A stretch of 64,000 bases of DNA from CAYWRZ01 sp964460845 (GTDB lineage Bacteria; Bacteroidota; Bacteroidia; Flavobacteriales_D; UBA2798). The translations under genes were made by a program, and so were the position numbers. Positions 63,329 through 64,000 of this stretch are shown piece by piece. How positions within the stretch are numbered: the first letter of the stretch is position 1; each line of letters begins with the position of its first letter. The notes under the pieces were generated by a model. That model searched no databases. It had not been told where the DNA came from and worked only from the letters and a program-made list of their open reading frames with translations. Location of the stretch: assembly GCA_964460845.1 (NCBI GenBank), contig CAYWRZ010000006.1, positions 62,001 to 126,000 on the forward strand, written 5' to 3'.

Positions 63329-64000
63329 ATGATAAGAGTTTTCCTCTTTTCTCTGCTTTTTTTTGCTGTATTCCAGATCCATGCACAACCATATAGCTGT
63401 GGATTCAGCGACGCAGCCTATCGTTTTTCAGCTACTCATTTTGGGAAAGAAACGGTGTTAAATCGTCTCGTACCCCAACTTCCTGAAAATTATCAGACGG
63501 TATTGCAGGAAGAAGAACTTCAGAATGCCCTAGTACGCCTTTACTATAAAGATTACCTACAGCTCACCGCGCTTCATCAGCGGGGAACATTAGATGCTTC
63601 GAATGTAGGCAGCTATACCGATTCGTTATATACTGCTTACCTGGATCTCTGCCGCATACTGATAGCCGATCCCGGGCAGCGGCATCTGTTTTTGGATCAA
63701 TACGGAGCCGATCATTCGCACCGGGAACTGATACAAAATCATATTCAACGGCAGCAAAAAAGCAACTGGGATCGGAGAGACAACTGTGAGAATATGGATT
63801 TCGAAGAAGGTACCTTTCACAGATGGGAACTCTTCCGTGGCGCAGTAGATCCTATGACCACGACTCCCTTCAGCTATATTAATGTAATTCCTGACACGGG
63901 GAATTTGCAACATTTTATTTTTAACAGCGGCAATGACTATTTAATCCCTACTCTTCCGAAAGTATGGCCGGAGGGAGGCAACTACTCCCTTATGCTGGGC
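63329..64000 (+). CDS. Secreted protein, 3' truncated by window end
   Basis: An ATG at 63329 opens a frame that stays open to the last base (224 codons). Residues 1-19 form a signal peptide (RVFLFSLLFFAVFQIHAQ). The sequence near residue 150 (CENMDFEEGTFHRWELFRG) resembles the first strand of adhesin-type domains in T9SS surface proteins. The C-terminus and any sorting domain lie outside the window. No good RBS or consensus promoter is seen in the 270-base gap upstream. Confidence 0.8.
   Translation, partial: MIRVFLFSLLFFAVFQIHAQPYSCGFSDAAYRFSATHFGKETVLNRLVPQLPENYQTVLQEEELQNALVRLYYKDYLQLTALHQRGTLDASNVGSYTDSLYTAYLDLCRILIADPGQRHLFLDQYGADHSHRELIQNHIQRQQKSNWDRRDNCENMDFEEGTFHRWELFRGAVDPMTTTPFSYINVIPDTGNLQHFIFNSGNDYLIPTLPKVWPEGGNYSLMLG

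Noticed and set aside
63211..63396. Small frame starting at 63211
   Set aside because: It overlaps, in another frame, the better-supported secreted protein that starts at 63329 with a signal peptide.

Overview
The window comes from a member of the Bacteroidota, probably a gliding, Chitinophaga- or Cytophaga-like lineage. The evidence is a shortened NuoG, several type IX secretion system (T9SS) sorting domains, SprB-type repeats with a PorP/SprF partner, TonB-dependent receptors, mostly weak or absent Shine-Dalgarno sites, and promoters of the Bacteroidota form (TTTG, 19 bases, TAnnTTTG). The genus cannot be fixed from the sequence alone.

Layout. 1-12283 is a complex I operon, nuoB (5' truncated) to nuoN, closed by a terminator. 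12477-18638 holds cell-envelope genes (a secreted three-repeat protein, an outer-membrane-like protein, an MscS-type channel, a PorT-like barrel, a coiled-coil lipoprotein) and an AraC-type regulator. 18979-35697 is a large class I lanthipeptide (pinensin-like) locus. 35869-41122 is a cobalamin-riboswitch-controlled surface uptake operon. 41198-43900 holds a small methyltransferase, then a rhomboid protease, a heptose-bisphosphate-type phosphatase and a class IV aminotransferase. 44183-44877 is an AT-rich two-gene module with a toxin-antitoxin look. 44881-55308 holds a TonB-receptor-like protein, a GEVED/T9SS surface protein, a giant SprB-repeat adhesin and its PorP/SprF partner. 55383-58447 holds a membrane protein-kinase-response regulator module and an unknown gene. 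The end holds a cystatin-like protein, a Na+/H+ antiporter, a Fic-type gene remnant, mnmE, sucD and the start of another secreted protein.

The most striking region is the lanthipeptide locus. On the plus strand a stand-alone dehydratase elimination-domain protein and a LanC cyclase with a C-terminal extension are followed by a promoter and 17 consecutive precursor genes. All 17 share a leader of the form MKKKIK-x-LDELKVNSFVTS...KGG, but their Cys/Thr-rich cores differ greatly. Converging from the minus strand is an operon of a protein arginine methyltransferase (PRMT)-like enzyme, a C39-peptidase ABC exporter, a HlyD-like adaptor, a LanB glutamylation subunit and a second elimination-domain protein. 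The expected flow is glutamylation and elimination by split LanB proteins, thioether closure by LanC, possible arginine methylation, then leader cleavage after KGG and export. The cores are built from Cys-spaced units of about 7-8 residues, and 16 of 17 contain a Ser/Thr-Arg dipeptide. These two facts, together with the PRMT, point to an apparently unusual combinatorial family of arginine-bearing lanthipeptides.

The cobalamin operon pairs a TonB receptor with a beta-propeller-like lipoprotein and two T9SS-sorted proteins. All functional statements are read from sequence motifs; no database search was run.
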